A stretch of 14,057 nucleotides of DNA from assembly GCA_905192935.1 (NCBI GenBank), contig CAJJMX010000022.1, positions 1 through 14,057 of the forward strand. The letters run 5' to 3'. The notes under the pieces were generated by a model. That model did not search any database, had not been told where the DNA came from, and was given only the letters and a program-made list of their open reading frames with translations. A program made the position numbers and the translations under genes. Shown here piece after piece: positions 7,100-14,057 of this stretch. The first letter of the stretch is position 1, and every line of letters starts with the position of its first letter. The DNA is from an uncultured Mailhella sp. Lineage in GTDB: Bacteria; Desulfobacterota; Desulfovibrionia; Desulfovibrionales; Desulfovibrionaceae.

Positions 7100-7753
7100 A
7101 TGAATCACGGCATTCTTTTCGACCACGCCCGCGCCTCCCGCATCGGCCTTCCCGAGGCCGTGTTCTGCGAGGGGAAGCCCGTTGCCGCCGTCCGGGAACT
7201 TCTGGAGTCCTTCGGCAGGGGATCGGGGTGTCCCATCCTGTTCACGAGGCTGGTCCCGGAAATATTCGGGCAGATGCCGGCCGACGTGCAGGAACAGTAC
7301 GACTATCACCCCCTTTCCCGCACGGCCTTCGGCGATACTCTGCCCGCCCGCAGCAAAGGCAGGGTCGCCATCGTGTCCGCCGGAACGTCCGACGGTTCCG
7401 TCGCCTGGGAAGCGGCCCGTACCCTGCAGTATCTCGGCATAGAGCACGCCGTGTTCGAGGACTGCGGCGTGGCAGGACTGTGGCGCATCGCGGAACGGCT
7501 GGATGAGATCAACCGATTTCAGGCCGTCATCGTCGTGGCGGGACTGGACGCGGCACTCGCCAGCGTCATGGGCGGACTCACGCCGCTGCCCGTGTTCGGC
7601 GTCCCCACCTCCGTAGGCTACGGCGTGGCCAGAGGCGGTCATGCGGCGCTCTCCAGCATGCTTTCGAGCTGCGCCCCCGGCATCGCCGTCATGAACATCG
7701 ACAACGGCTACGGCGCGGCCTGCGCCGCAGCGCGCGTGGTAAACAATCTATGA
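7100..7753 (+). CDS. larB: Nickel pincer cofactor biosynthesis protein LarB
   Basis: LarB carboxylates the pyridinium ring of nicotinic acid adenine dinucleotide and hydrolyses its phosphoanhydride bond, the first step towards the nickel-pincer nucleotide. The 217-residue product has a short N-terminal region (GRGSGCPILFTRLVPEIF) and a PurE/AIRC-like domain from about residue 87. Signature segments are GRVAIVSAGTSDGSVAWEAA (87-106), EDCGVAGLWRI (120-130), AVIVVAGLDAALASVMGGL (142-160), VFGVPTSVGYGVARGG (165-180) and MLSSCAPGIAVMNIDNGYGA (187-206). C191 lies where the catalytic cysteine that forms the pyridine adduct in LarB is expected. The chosen ATG has AGAGGA about 6 bases upstream; an ATG at 7076 is a weaker alternative. 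Its stop overlaps the larC start by four bases (ATGA). Confidence 0.92.
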   Translation: MNHGILFDHARASRIGLPEAVFCEGKPVAAVRELLESFGRGSGCPILFTRLVPEIFGQMPADVQEQYDYHPLSRTAFGDTLPARSKGRVAIVSAGTSDGSVAWEAARTLQYLGIEHAVFEDCGVAGLWRIAERLDEINRFQAVIVVAGLDAALASVMGGLTPLPVFGVPTSVGYGVARGGHAALSSMLSSCAPGIAVMNIDNGYGAACAAARVVNNL

Positions 7754-8550
7754 GCAGCGAACATCACGAACATCATCACGAGCACGAGCATCATCACCAC
7801 GAAAAGGAGCTCTCGTCGGGCCCCGTGCTGACCATACGTGCCCACTCCGGCCTTTCCGGCGACATCTTCCTCGCCGGTCTTCTCTGCATGACCCAGACGA
7901 CGCCGCAGCAGATAAAAGACATCCTTTCATCCATCATGCCCGAGCTTGCGGGCAGCGTGCAGCTCGTCCGCAAGGAAGTGAACCACATCGGCGGCTGGCA
8001 CGCGGAAGTCACTCTGCCCCATCAGCACGAGCACCGCACGCTTGCAGACATCCTTGCGCTCATCGAGTCCTGCGGCATGAGTGAAAACGGCAAGGCTCTT
8101 GCCTCCCGCGCCTTCACGCTGCTCGCTTCGGCGGAAGCGGCCGTGCACGGCCGCCCTGCCGAAGAAGTACATTTCCATGAAGTCGGTGCGCTGGACAGCA
8201 TCCTCGACATCTGCATGAGCTGTGAGCTTTTTGAGCGTCTCTCGCCCTCCCTGTTCGTGGTGAGCCCGCTGCCCGTGGCCGACGGCTTCGTGCACTGCGC
8301 CCACGGCATCCTGCCCGTGCCCGCCCCGGCGGTGCTCGAACTCATGGAAGGCGTGCCCGTGCGTCCCTTCCCCGGCGAAGGAGAGACCGTCACGCCCACA
8401 GGCATGGCCCTTTTGAAGGCGCTCGGGGCAAAGTTCGGTCCCTGGCCCGCCATGAGGGTGGAAAGAAAAGCCATCATCTACGGCAGCCGCGTGTTCGACA
8501 ATGCGCCGAATGGAGCCATTTTCGCCTGCGGCAGTCCGGAAGAGGCATAA
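7750..8550 (+). CDS. larC: LarC1-type nickel insertion protein (LarC lacking the LarC2 domain)
   Basis: LarC inserts nickel into the pincer nucleotide in a CTP-dependent reaction. This 266-residue protein matches only its first domain: LTIRAHSGLSGDIFLAGLL (27-45, compared with the usual DPxxGxxGDM start), VHFHEVGALDSILDI (140-154), CAHGILPVPAPAVLELMEGVPV (183-204) and GETVTPTGMALLKALG (211-226), ending at YGSRVFDNAPNGAIF, where LarC1 normally passes into LarC2. The usual LarC is about 400 residues. Residues 5-17 are histidine-rich (10 of 13), and HQHEH follows at 91-95, likely nickel-binding. The LDP-type start motif is altered to RAHSG. It overlaps larB by four bases with no own ribosome site, so translation is probably coupled; larE begins 20 bp later. 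The family call is firm, but activity without LarC2 is uncertain. Confidence 0.85.
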   Translation: MSSEHHEHHHEHEHHHHEKELSSGPVLTIRAHSGLSGDIFLAGLLCMTQTTPQQIKDILSSIMPELAGSVQLVRKEVNHIGGWHAEVTLPHQHEHRTLADILALIESCGMSENGKALASRAFTLLASAEAAVHGRPAEEVHFHEVGALDSILDICMSCELFERLSPSLFVVSPLPVADGFVHCAHGILPVPAPAVLELMEGVPVRPFPGEGETVTPTGMALLKALGAKFGPWPAMRVERKAIIYGSRVFDNAPNGAIFACGSPEEA

Positions 8551-8569
8551 GGAAACTTCCGGAGTCACC

Positions 8570-9391
8570 ATGAAAGACAACGCCCTTTCCAGACTTCAGG
8601 ACATACTTTCCGGTCTTGCCGTCGCGGGCCGCTTTGCCCTCGCCTACTCCGGGGGACTCGACAGTCGTTTTCTTGCCCATGTCGCGCATCTTGGGGGCTT
8701 CTCCCCGCTGCTGCTGCACGTCACCGGCCCGCACGTGCCGCCGGAAGAAAGTCTGTTCGCGCAGTCCTGGGCGGAAAATATCCCGCTTGAGTTCAGGAAC
8801 ATTCCCGTGGACACGCTCTCGCTTCCCTCCGTGGCCTGCGGCGCGAGGGACCGCTGCTACGAATGCAAGAAGGCCATGTTCACGAGACTCATGCAGGAGA
8901 GCTCTCTGCCTCTCTGCGACGGCACCAACGCCTCCGACGCTCTCGCCTATCGGCCCGGACTTCGTGCCGTGCGGGAACTCGGCGTCACGTCTCCCCTCGC
9001 CCTTGCCGGACTGACCAAAAAGGAGATACACTCTCTGGCTGAAAAGACCGGCATGTCGCTTGCCTGGCAGAAACCGCGTCCCTGTCTTCTCACCCGCCTC
9101 CCCTATGGGGAGCGTCCGTCAAAAGAGCTCCTTACCGCCATCGCCGCCGGAGAAAACGCCGTACGGGAAGTGCTTGCACGGGGCGGCATGCCGCAGGCCG
9201 ACTTCCGTCTGCGCCTCGTGACCAGGGACAGGCTTGAAGTCCACATGCTCGCATCCGACATGGCGCACATGACCGCAGAACTGGGAGAGGCGCTCATCAG
9301 AGGCGCTCATGAGGCCATGCCGGGCCTTCCCCGCCCTGTTCTTGCGGCGCAGGAAACGCTTTCCGGCTTTTTCGACAAACCTTCCGCATAA
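8570..9391 (+). CDS. larE: ATP-dependent sulfur transferase LarE
   Basis: LarE adenylates the dicarboxylated pyridine nucleotide made by LarB and donates sulfur to it. The 273-residue product has the PP-loop SGGLDS (27-32), the ACGARDRCYECKKAMF segment (89-104), CDGTNASDALAYRPGLRAVRELG (116-138), PLALAGLTKKEIHSLA (142-157), and KPRPCLLTRLPYGE (168-181), where C172 stands at the place of the sacrificial cysteine of Lactiplantibacillus LarE. The segment DFRLRLVTRDRLEV (211-224) contains the conserved Arg pair of the substrate site. Only one cysteine lies in the 168-181 region, favouring sacrificial-cysteine over iron-sulfur chemistry, though other cysteines exist (C90, C96, C99, C116). The start ATG has GGAG 6 bases upstream. 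It is the third gene of the lar operon. Confidence 0.92.
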   Translation: MKDNALSRLQDILSGLAVAGRFALAYSGGLDSRFLAHVAHLGGFSPLLLHVTGPHVPPEESLFAQSWAENIPLEFRNIPVDTLSLPSVACGARDRCYECKKAMFTRLMQESSLPLCDGTNASDALAYRPGLRAVRELGVTSPLALAGLTKKEIHSLAEKTGMSLAWQKPRPCLLTRLPYGERPSKELLTAIAAGENAVREVLARGGMPQADFRLRLVTRDRLEVHMLASDMAHMTAELGEALIRGAHEAMPGLPRPVLAAQETLSGFFDKPSA

Positions 9392-9429
9392 CTCTTACCA
9401 CAGCCATACCCGCACCAGGAGGATCTTCC

Positions 9430-10539
9430 ATGGCAGCATCGAAAGTTTACTTCACCGACATGCGCTGCAAAGTGGGCGTCAGCCTGCTTGACAAGCTCGA
9501 CAAGCTCATCCGCGCCGCCGGCATCGAAACCATCGACTTTGAAAACAAGTTCGTGGCCATCAAGATGCACTTCGGCGAACCCGGCAACCTCTCCTTCCTT
9601 CGCCCCAACTTCGCCCGTACCGTGGTCGAGCGCGTGAAGGCTCTCGGAGGCCGTCCCTTCCTGACCGACTGCAACACTCTGTACGTCGGCCGCCGCAAGC
9701 ACGCGCTCGAACACCTCGACGCCGCCAATGAAAACGGTTTCTCTCCGCTCAGCACCGGCTGTCAGATCATCATTGCCGACGGTCTCAAGGGTACCGACGA
9801 TGTGGAAGTGCCGCTGGAAGGCTGCACGGAATTCAAGAGCGCCCGCATCGGCCGCGCCATCATGGACGCCGACATCTTCATTTCCCTCACGCACTTCAAG
9901 GGCCATGAAATGACGGGCTTCGGCGGCACCATCAAGAACATCGGCATGGGCTGCGGAAGCCGTGCCGGCAAAATGGCCATGCACTGCCTCGGCAAGCCCA
10001 CGGTCGACCACGAAAAGTGCCGCGGCTGCCGCACCTGCTCCCGCTTCTGCGCGCAGTCGGCCATTTCCTACGGAGAAGACCACAAGGCTACCATCAATCA
10101 CGATCTCTGCGTGGGCTGCGGCCGCTGCATAGCCACCTGCAACTTCGACGCCATCTCCAGCAAGAACGACGCCGACAGCGGTATCCTCAACCGCCGCATG
10201 GCCGAATACACCAAGGCCGTGGTGCAGGGACGCCCCTGCTTCCACATCAGCATCGTCAATCAGGTCTCGCCCTGCTGCGACTGCCATGGTGAAAACGACG
10301 CCGCCGTGGTGCCGGACATCGGCATGTTCGCCAGCTTCGACCCCGTGGCCCTGGACAAGGCCTGCATCGACGCCGTCAACTCCGCACCCGTCATCGCTTC
10401 CAGCGTGCTCGGACAGTGCGATCACGGTGCGCATGACCACTTCACCAGCATCCACCCCACCACGGACTGGCGCAGCCAGATCCGGCATGCTGAAGAAATC
10501 GGCCTCGGCACCGCCGAATATGAGCTGATCACCCTGTAG
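9430..10539 (+). CDS. DUF362 domain protein with two [4Fe-4S] ferredoxin motifs
   Basis: The 369-residue product has a DUF362-type body with an inserted or appended 2x[4Fe-4S] segment. The DUF362 part shows VAIKMHFGEPGNLSFLRP (42-59), FLTDCNTLYVGRR (77-89), DADIFISLTHFKGHEMTGFGGTIKNIGMG (146-174), and a later PCCDCHGENDAAVVPDIGMFASFDPVALDKA (281-311). The clusters are C197-C200-C203-C207 and C227-C230-C233-C237, each the CxxCxxCxxxC pattern. Further cysteines cluster at 282, 283 and 285. No signal peptide or membrane segment is seen, so it is probably cytoplasmic. A strong AGGAGG site precedes the ATG by about 8 bases. It follows larE by 38 bp and ends at its own terminator, so it may be the last gene of the lar transcript. 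Its function is unknown; a redox role is likely. Confidence 0.88.
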   Translation: MAASKVYFTDMRCKVGVSLLDKLDKLIRAAGIETIDFENKFVAIKMHFGEPGNLSFLRPNFARTVVERVKALGGRPFLTDCNTLYVGRRKHALEHLDAANENGFSPLSTGCQIIIADGLKGTDDVEVPLEGCTEFKSARIGRAIMDADIFISLTHFKGHEMTGFGGTIKNIGMGCGSRAGKMAMHCLGKPTVDHEKCRGCRTCSRFCAQSAISYGEDHKATINHDLCVGCGRCIATCNFDAISSKNDADSGILNRRMAEYTKAVVQGRPCFHISIVNQVSPCCDCHGENDAAVVPDIGMFASFDPVALDKACIDAVNSAPVIASSVLGQCDHGAHDHFTSIHPTTDWRSQIRHAEEIGLGTAEYELITL

Positions 10540-10563
10540 CGGCCACGCTCAGGACATGTCTTC

Positions 10564-10592
10564 AAGGGGTCGCGTCAGCGGCCCCTTTTTTT
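10564..10592 (+). terminator. Rho-independent terminator after the DUF362 gene
   Basis: A 10-bp stem (10564-10573 with 10578-10587, one G-U pair) with the loop GTCA runs into seven T residues (10586-10592). It lies 25 bp after the DUF362 stop and would close the lar-DUF362 transcript. Confidence 0.9.
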
Positions 10593-10676
10593 GCCTTCAA
10601 GTTCCGTACCGGCCGCAATACACCGTACCCTTCCCACAAGGGCAGGACCGGAACCGCAGACGGCTTTCCGGCGTCC

Positions 10677-11600
10677 TCATGCAGGCGCAGGCTCACCCCG
10701 CACATCTGCCCCGTCATGTGCCGCACCGACCATTTCCTTCTGGAGCACTTCAAGAAACACCTCGGCAGCTCGGGAAAACACCTGATATTTCTTCCAGGCC
10801 ACGGCAATGCCCACTTCCAGACGAGGCTCCAGCGGACGGAAGCAGAGCGGTCCGTCCCCGCAGCGGATGCTGCCGTCAAGGCAGAGCGCGTAGCCCAGAC
10901 CATGTTCCACCATCAGAGAGGCGTTGTAGAGAAGATTGTAGGTCGCCACCACATGCAACCTGTCAAAGCTCTCTCCCAGCCATCCGGAAAACTCATTGGT
11001 CACCAGCGTCTGTCGGGAGCATATCAGGGGCACATCGCGCAGATCCTCGGGATGTATGGCCGTCTTTTCGGCAAGAGGAGAATCCGAGCGCATGAGCACG
11101 CCCCAGCGATCCGTCACGGGAAGCCGTATGTACTCGTAGCGGGAAAGGTCGGCAGGCTCTATGAATACGCCGAAGTCCACAAGTCCCTTGTCCAGCCTTT
11201 CCATGGCATCCTCGGCATTGCCGCTGAAAAGATGAAAGGATACATGAGGATGCGCCTGGATCATTCTCCGAGCGGCTTCGGCAATGACACGCATGCTCTG
11301 CGTCTCACCGCCGCCGATGCGCACATCTCCGCTCACATCCTCGCTGGTCGAGCGAAACTCCTCGGCCGTGCGGTCGGCCAGAGACACTATTTCCTGCGCC
11401 CGTCTGCGGAGGAACTTGCCCTCCTCCGTCAGCGTCATCCGTCTTCCCCCGCGCAGAAAAAGCCTGCTGCCGAGCTCATCCTCAAGTTCCATGAGCTGCC
11501 GTGAGAGCGTAGGCTGCGTGATGTGCAGAAGTTCCGCCGCCCTCGATATGTTCTCTTCGGCCGCCACGGCCAGAAAATAGCGCAGTACTCTCAGTTCCAT
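10677..11600 (-). CDS. LysR-family transcriptional regulator
   Basis: This 307-residue protein has an N-terminal LysR winged helix-turn-helix: MELRVLRYFLAVAAEENISRAAELLHITQPTLSRQLMELEDELGSRLF (first 48 residues), followed by a linker helix and, from about residue 90, the periplasmic-binding-like effector domain. The ATG at 11598-11600 was chosen because it starts the conserved helix-turn-helix and has AGGAG 8 bases upstream; in-frame ATGs further up (11621, 11654) would add residues foreign to the family. It is transcribed divergently from the esterase gene, the classic arrangement for a LysR regulator and its target. The effector ligand cannot be read from the sequence. Confidence 0.95.
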   Translation of the reverse strand: MELRVLRYFLAVAAEENISRAAELLHITQPTLSRQLMELEDELGSRLFLRGGRRMTLTEEGKFLRRRAQEIVSLADRTAEEFRSTSEDVSGDVRIGGGETQSMRVIAEAARRMIQAHPHVSFHLFSGNAEDAMERLDKGLVDFGVFIEPADLSRYEYIRLPVTDRWGVLMRSDSPLAEKTAIHPEDLRDVPLICSRQTLVTNEFSGWLGESFDRLHVVATYNLLYNASLMVEHGLGYALCLDGSIRCGDGPLCFRPLEPRLEVGIAVAWKKYQVFSRAAEVFLEVLQKEMVGAAHDGADVRGEPAPA

Positions 11601-11846
11601 ATCTTTTCTCCTGATCCTCATGTCGCCGGAACGGCCTGCGGCGTAACGCCCCAAACGCCGTTCTCACCGGCCGCCCCTGATGACATCCCTCCGGCCCTCT
11701 TCTCCTTTCCGTGCGGGCCTGTCCGTTCCAGCATCCTCTCAGGCTCCGGTATCGGTCCCGCCTGCCGTCACGAAGCTGCATCCGGCGAGCTCCGTTTCCG
11801 GATATTTTCAACACCGCCGTTGAGCTTCATCGAGTATTCCCTTCCT

Positions 11847-11875
11847 ATCTTAATGATACTTTTCATGCCTGTAAA
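11847..11875 (-). promoter_or_regulatory. Candidate promoter of the lysR gene
   Basis: On the minus strand TTTACA (11870-11875) and TAAGAT (11847-11852) are separated by 17 bases, matching the consensus at five and four positions. Transcription would start near 11840, about 240 bases before the lysR ATG. It overlaps the divergent esterase promoter. Confidence 0.45.
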
Positions 11876-11889
11876 GCATTGCTTATGAT
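11860..11889 (+). promoter_or_regulatory. Candidate promoter of the esterase gene
   Basis: TTTTCA (11860-11865) and TATGAT (11884-11889) are separated by 18 bases; the -10 matches the consensus at five of six positions. It would give a leader of about 86 bases. This is in the only AT-rich stretch of the 381-bp gap between the divergent genes. Confidence 0.45.
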
Positions 11890-11900
11890 TTTATATAAGC
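11881..11900. promoter_or_regulatory. Palindrome in the lysR/esterase divergent region, possible LysR operator
   Basis: GCTTAT (11881-11886) is repeated inverted as ATAAGC (11895-11900) around an 8-base AT-rich centre, with outer AGCA/TGCT pairs partly extending it. It covers the esterase -10 and initiation region and lies just upstream of the lysR -35. The spacing gives T-N12-A rather than the usual T-N11-A of LysR sites. Confidence 0.45.
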
Positions 11901-11981
11901 ATTTGCTATGGAACAGCATTTTTTCTATACCGGACACGTCACCCTTCAGCCGCCTGCCCGGCAGGCATTTGCGGAGCAATC

Positions 11982-13007
11982 ATGAATCCTCTTTTCCGAC
12001 TCCTCGGTCCCGCCCTTCTTTCTGTCGTCCTTGTCCTTCCCGCCATGGGCAGAGAGTCCTCCTTCCCCGTTCCCGATACCGCAAGTCCGAAGTTGCAGGC
12101 CATGATCGCCGCAGGGCTTCCCGCAGGCTGGGACACGCCTCCCCGCACCGTGGAGGAGTGGAAAAGCTGGATTTCCTCTGTGGCCGAACAGCAGAAAAAA
12201 GGACTGCCCGCTCTGCGAGAGAAGCTGGGCGTGAGCATGAGACATACCGTCATGGCAGGCGTGCCCGTGTTCATATTCGAGCCCAAGAACTTCACGGACG
12301 ACGGACGAGTCCTGCTCAACCTTCACGGAGGGGGCTACGTTCTCGGTCCGGGGGAAGCGGGCACGCAGGAAGCCGTGCTCATGGCCGGAATCGGAGGGTT
12401 CAGAGTGGTCTATGCGGATTACCGCATGGCTCCCGATTTTCCGTATCCTGCGGCCGTCGACGATGCCGTGGCCGTTTACCGGGAAATATTGAAAACGACG
12501 CCTGCACGGAGCATCGGCGTCTTCGGAACCTCCACGGGCGGGGCCATGACGCTCATTCTGGGACTCAGGGCCCGGGCCGAAGGTCTGCCGCTTCCCGGCG
12601 CCCTGGCCGCAGGAACACCCTGGGCGCAGATGAACAAGAAAGGCGATACCTACTTCACCAATGAAGGCGTGGACAACGTTCTCGTAAGCTACGACGGCTG
12701 GCTCGCCGGAGCGGCGAAGCTCTACGCCGGGAACCATGACATGGAAGATCCGTTTCTGTCCCCGGTCAACGGCGACGTCCACGGATTCCCGCCCACGCTT
12801 CTCACCTCCGGAACGAGGGATCTCTTTCTCAGCAACACGGTGCGCATGCATCTCAAGCTCAGAGACGCGGGCGTGCCTGCCGATCTCATCGTGTTTGAAG
12901 GACTGTCCCACGCCCAGTACCACATGGACGAGGACATGCCGGAAGCACGCTTCCATTTTGAAGAACTCGGCCGCTTTTTCCGAAAGCATCTTTCCGGGAA
13001 GCCATAG
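11982..13007 (+). CDS. Secreted alpha/beta hydrolase, HSL (Abhydrolase_3) family esterase
   Basis: The 341-residue product is an HSL/type IV carboxylesterase. It has a Sec-type signal peptide: positive N-terminus, hydrophobic core LLGPALLSVVLVLP (7-20), and probable cleavage after the AMG region (21-23). Family motifs in order are the oxyanion-hole motif LHGGGYVLG (114-122), YADYRMAPDFPYPAAVDDAVAVYRE (144-168), the nucleophile elbow GTSTGG with S184, the acid in SGTRDLFLSNT with D280, and H310 in GLSHAQY. The usual elbow is GDSAGG, here Asp and Ala are both Thr. Export to the periplasm is expected. The ATG has GGAG about 6 bases upstream. It is divergent from lysR and 183 bp before an MFS exporter gene. 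The natural substrate is unknown. Confidence 0.9.
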   Translation: MNPLFRLLGPALLSVVLVLPAMGRESSFPVPDTASPKLQAMIAAGLPAGWDTPPRTVEEWKSWISSVAEQQKKGLPALREKLGVSMRHTVMAGVPVFIFEPKNFTDDGRVLLNLHGGGYVLGPGEAGTQEAVLMAGIGGFRVVYADYRMAPDFPYPAAVDDAVAVYREILKTTPARSIGVFGTSTGGAMTLILGLRARAEGLPLPGALAAGTPWAQMNKKGDTYFTNEGVDNVLVSYDGWLAGAAKLYAGNHDMEDPFLSPVNGDVHGFPPTLLTSGTRDLFLSNTVRMHLKLRDAGVPADLIVFEGLSHAQYHMDEDMPEARFHFEELGRFFRKHLSGKP

Positions 13008-13190
13008 ACTGAAGCAGCTTCCGCACAAAAGCCGATACTCTTTTTCCCGGCGCGTTCCCCCGCCCAGAACCAGAGGCCGTCAAAAGCCGCTCTTTCCCTG
13101 CACCGTGCGGCACGTCCTCTTCTGCGCTCCGTACGACAGCCGTCCAAACAGCGGCCATGCATCACCATCAAACCCTCCGAGGACTTCCCC

Positions 13191-14057
13191 ATGGAAGCTG
13201 CCGCCTGTCAATCCCATCTTTCCCGGGCCCGCTGGTCCGCCGTGTTCTCCCTGTTCATGGGCGTCACCTGTCTCATTTCCGCAGAATTCATTCCCGTCAG
13301 CCTTCTCACGCCCATAGCCCGGGGACTGTCCATTTCCGAAGGCATGACCGGGCAGACCGTCACCTCCGTCGGCGCGCTTGCCATGCTGACCAGTCTGCTG
13401 CTCGCCCCTCTCACCCGCCATACGGACAGACGCCGTATCCTTCTCATCCTTTCCGCTCTGCTCATCGTGTCCAACATCGTCGTTGCCACGGCACCAAACT
13501 ATGGCATGCTTCTTCTCGGACGCGGACTGCTCGGCATATGCGTAGGCGGATTCTGGTCCATGGCCTCCGCCGTCACCATCCAGCTCGTGCCTCCCAAGGA
13601 TATTGCCCGGGCCCTCAGCATCCTTTATTCCGGCGTATCCGTGGCCACCATCATTTCTCTGCCCCTTGCCAGTTTTCTGGAAGAGCTTTTCGGCTGGCGC
13701 AACGTTTTTCTGCTTTCCGTCATTCCCGGACTTGTGTCCTTCCTATGGCAGTATCTGACCCTTCCCGCCATTTTACCCCGTCCGGGAAACGACTTTCACG
13801 GCATGATCTCCCTGCTCAAGGTGCGCTGGGTGCTTGCCGGCGTCGCAGCCACCATCTTCGCCTACGGAGGCTATCACTCCCTCTTCACCTATCTTCGTCC
13901 CTATCTGGAGCACGGACTCGCTCTGAGCCCTTCCTCGCTGTCGATCATGCTCCTGGCCTACGGAGCAACCAATACGCTCGGAACCTTTGCCGCAGGCGTT
14001 CTTCTGAACCGGAACTTCAAGCTCACCATGGCGGGCATGCATATCGCCCTGACCCTT
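13191..14057 (+). CDS. MFS efflux transporter, NepI-like (3' end beyond the window)
   Basis: The frame is open from an ATG at 13191 to the window edge, giving 289 residues of a 12-helix major facilitator protein; the C-terminal quarter is missing. An AGGA site is 7 bases before the ATG. The sequence AEFIPVSLLTPIARGLSISEGMTGQ (31-55), motif A LAPLTRHTDRRRI (71-83), RGLLGICVGGFWSMASAVTIQLVPP (111-135) and SFLEELFGWRNVF (161-173) closely resemble the DHA1 drug/sugar efflux group, and recalled similarity to the purine ribonucleoside exporter NepI of Escherichia coli is strong. This is from memory and not a search. Its placement after the esterase with no terminator seen between suggests co-expression. 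Substrate specificity is inferred only. Confidence 0.88.
   Translation, partial: MEAAACQSHLSRARWSAVFSLFMGVTCLISAEFIPVSLLTPIARGLSISEGMTGQTVTSVGALAMLTSLLLAPLTRHTDRRRILLILSALLIVSNIVVATAPNYGMLLLGRGLLGICVGGFWSMASAVTIQLVPPKDIARALSILYSGVSVATIISLPLASFLEELFGWRNVFLLSVIPGLVSFLWQYLTLPAILPRPGNDFHGMISLLKVRWVLAGVAATIFAYGGYHSLFTYLRPYLEHGLALSPSSLSIMLLAYGATNTLGTFAAGVLLNRNFKLTMAGMHIALTL

Noticed and set aside
8456..8569. The larE frame stays open upstream through the 3' end of larC, suggesting a LarC1-LarE frameshift fusion
   Set aside because: A +1 shift would be needed, no convincing slippery site is present, and larE has its own GGAG site and ATG. Open overlapping frames are common at this GC content.
1..14057. 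CRISPR array, insertion sequence or tandem repeats
   Set aside because: I saw no regularly spaced repeats, no transposase and no long direct repeats while reading the window.

Overview
The window is GC-rich and gene-dense, with C- and G-ending codons dominating and few gaps. Its gene set suggests a strictly anaerobic bacterium: FeoAB ferrous iron uptake, an Mrp/NBP35 iron-sulfur ATPase, a nickel-pincer (lar) cofactor operon and a DUF362 protein with two ferredoxin clusters. The combination looks like the Desulfovibrionaceae (Desulfovibrio/Bilophila-type sulfate or sulfite reducers). That assignment is an inference; no rRNA or other marker gene is present.

Layout. At the left edge, 1-1104 holds the end of a thiamine operon, a partial thiF-like gene and thiE. 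A small unknown gene (1268-1558, minus) is divergent from an mrp-type ATPase (1865-2695), which ends at a strong terminator (2798-2835). The feoAB operon runs on the minus strand (5308 to 2853). Divergent from it is a lone OppD/DppD-type ABC ATPase (5603-6556) with no permease genes, followed by tRNA-Leu(CAG) at 6621-6707 and a hairpin terminator.

The centre is larB, larC1 and larE (7100-9391), closely packed and followed 38 bp later by a DUF362/2x[4Fe-4S] protein (9430-10539) and a clear terminator (10564-10592). LarB carboxylates and hydrolyses nicotinic acid adenine dinucleotide, LarE inserts sulfur, and LarC inserts nickel, together making the nickel-pincer nucleotide of lactate racemase-type enzymes. 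No larA lies in the window. The LarC here stops at the LarC1/LarC2 boundary, so it lacks the second domain, and it carries a histidine-rich N-terminal tail. A 350-bp region with several inverted repeats precedes larB.

The right end (10677-14057) is a LysR regulator divergent from a secreted HSL-family esterase, followed by a NepI-like MFS exporter cut by the window edge. An AT-rich divergent promoter region with a palindrome lies between lysR and the esterase gene, suggesting local LysR control of an esterase/efflux pair.

The points most worth a second look are the truncated LarC with its histidine tail, the linkage of the lar genes to a DUF362 ferredoxin protein without LarA, the structured region before larB, and the orphan Opp-type ATPase. 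I did not find a system I would call wholly new.
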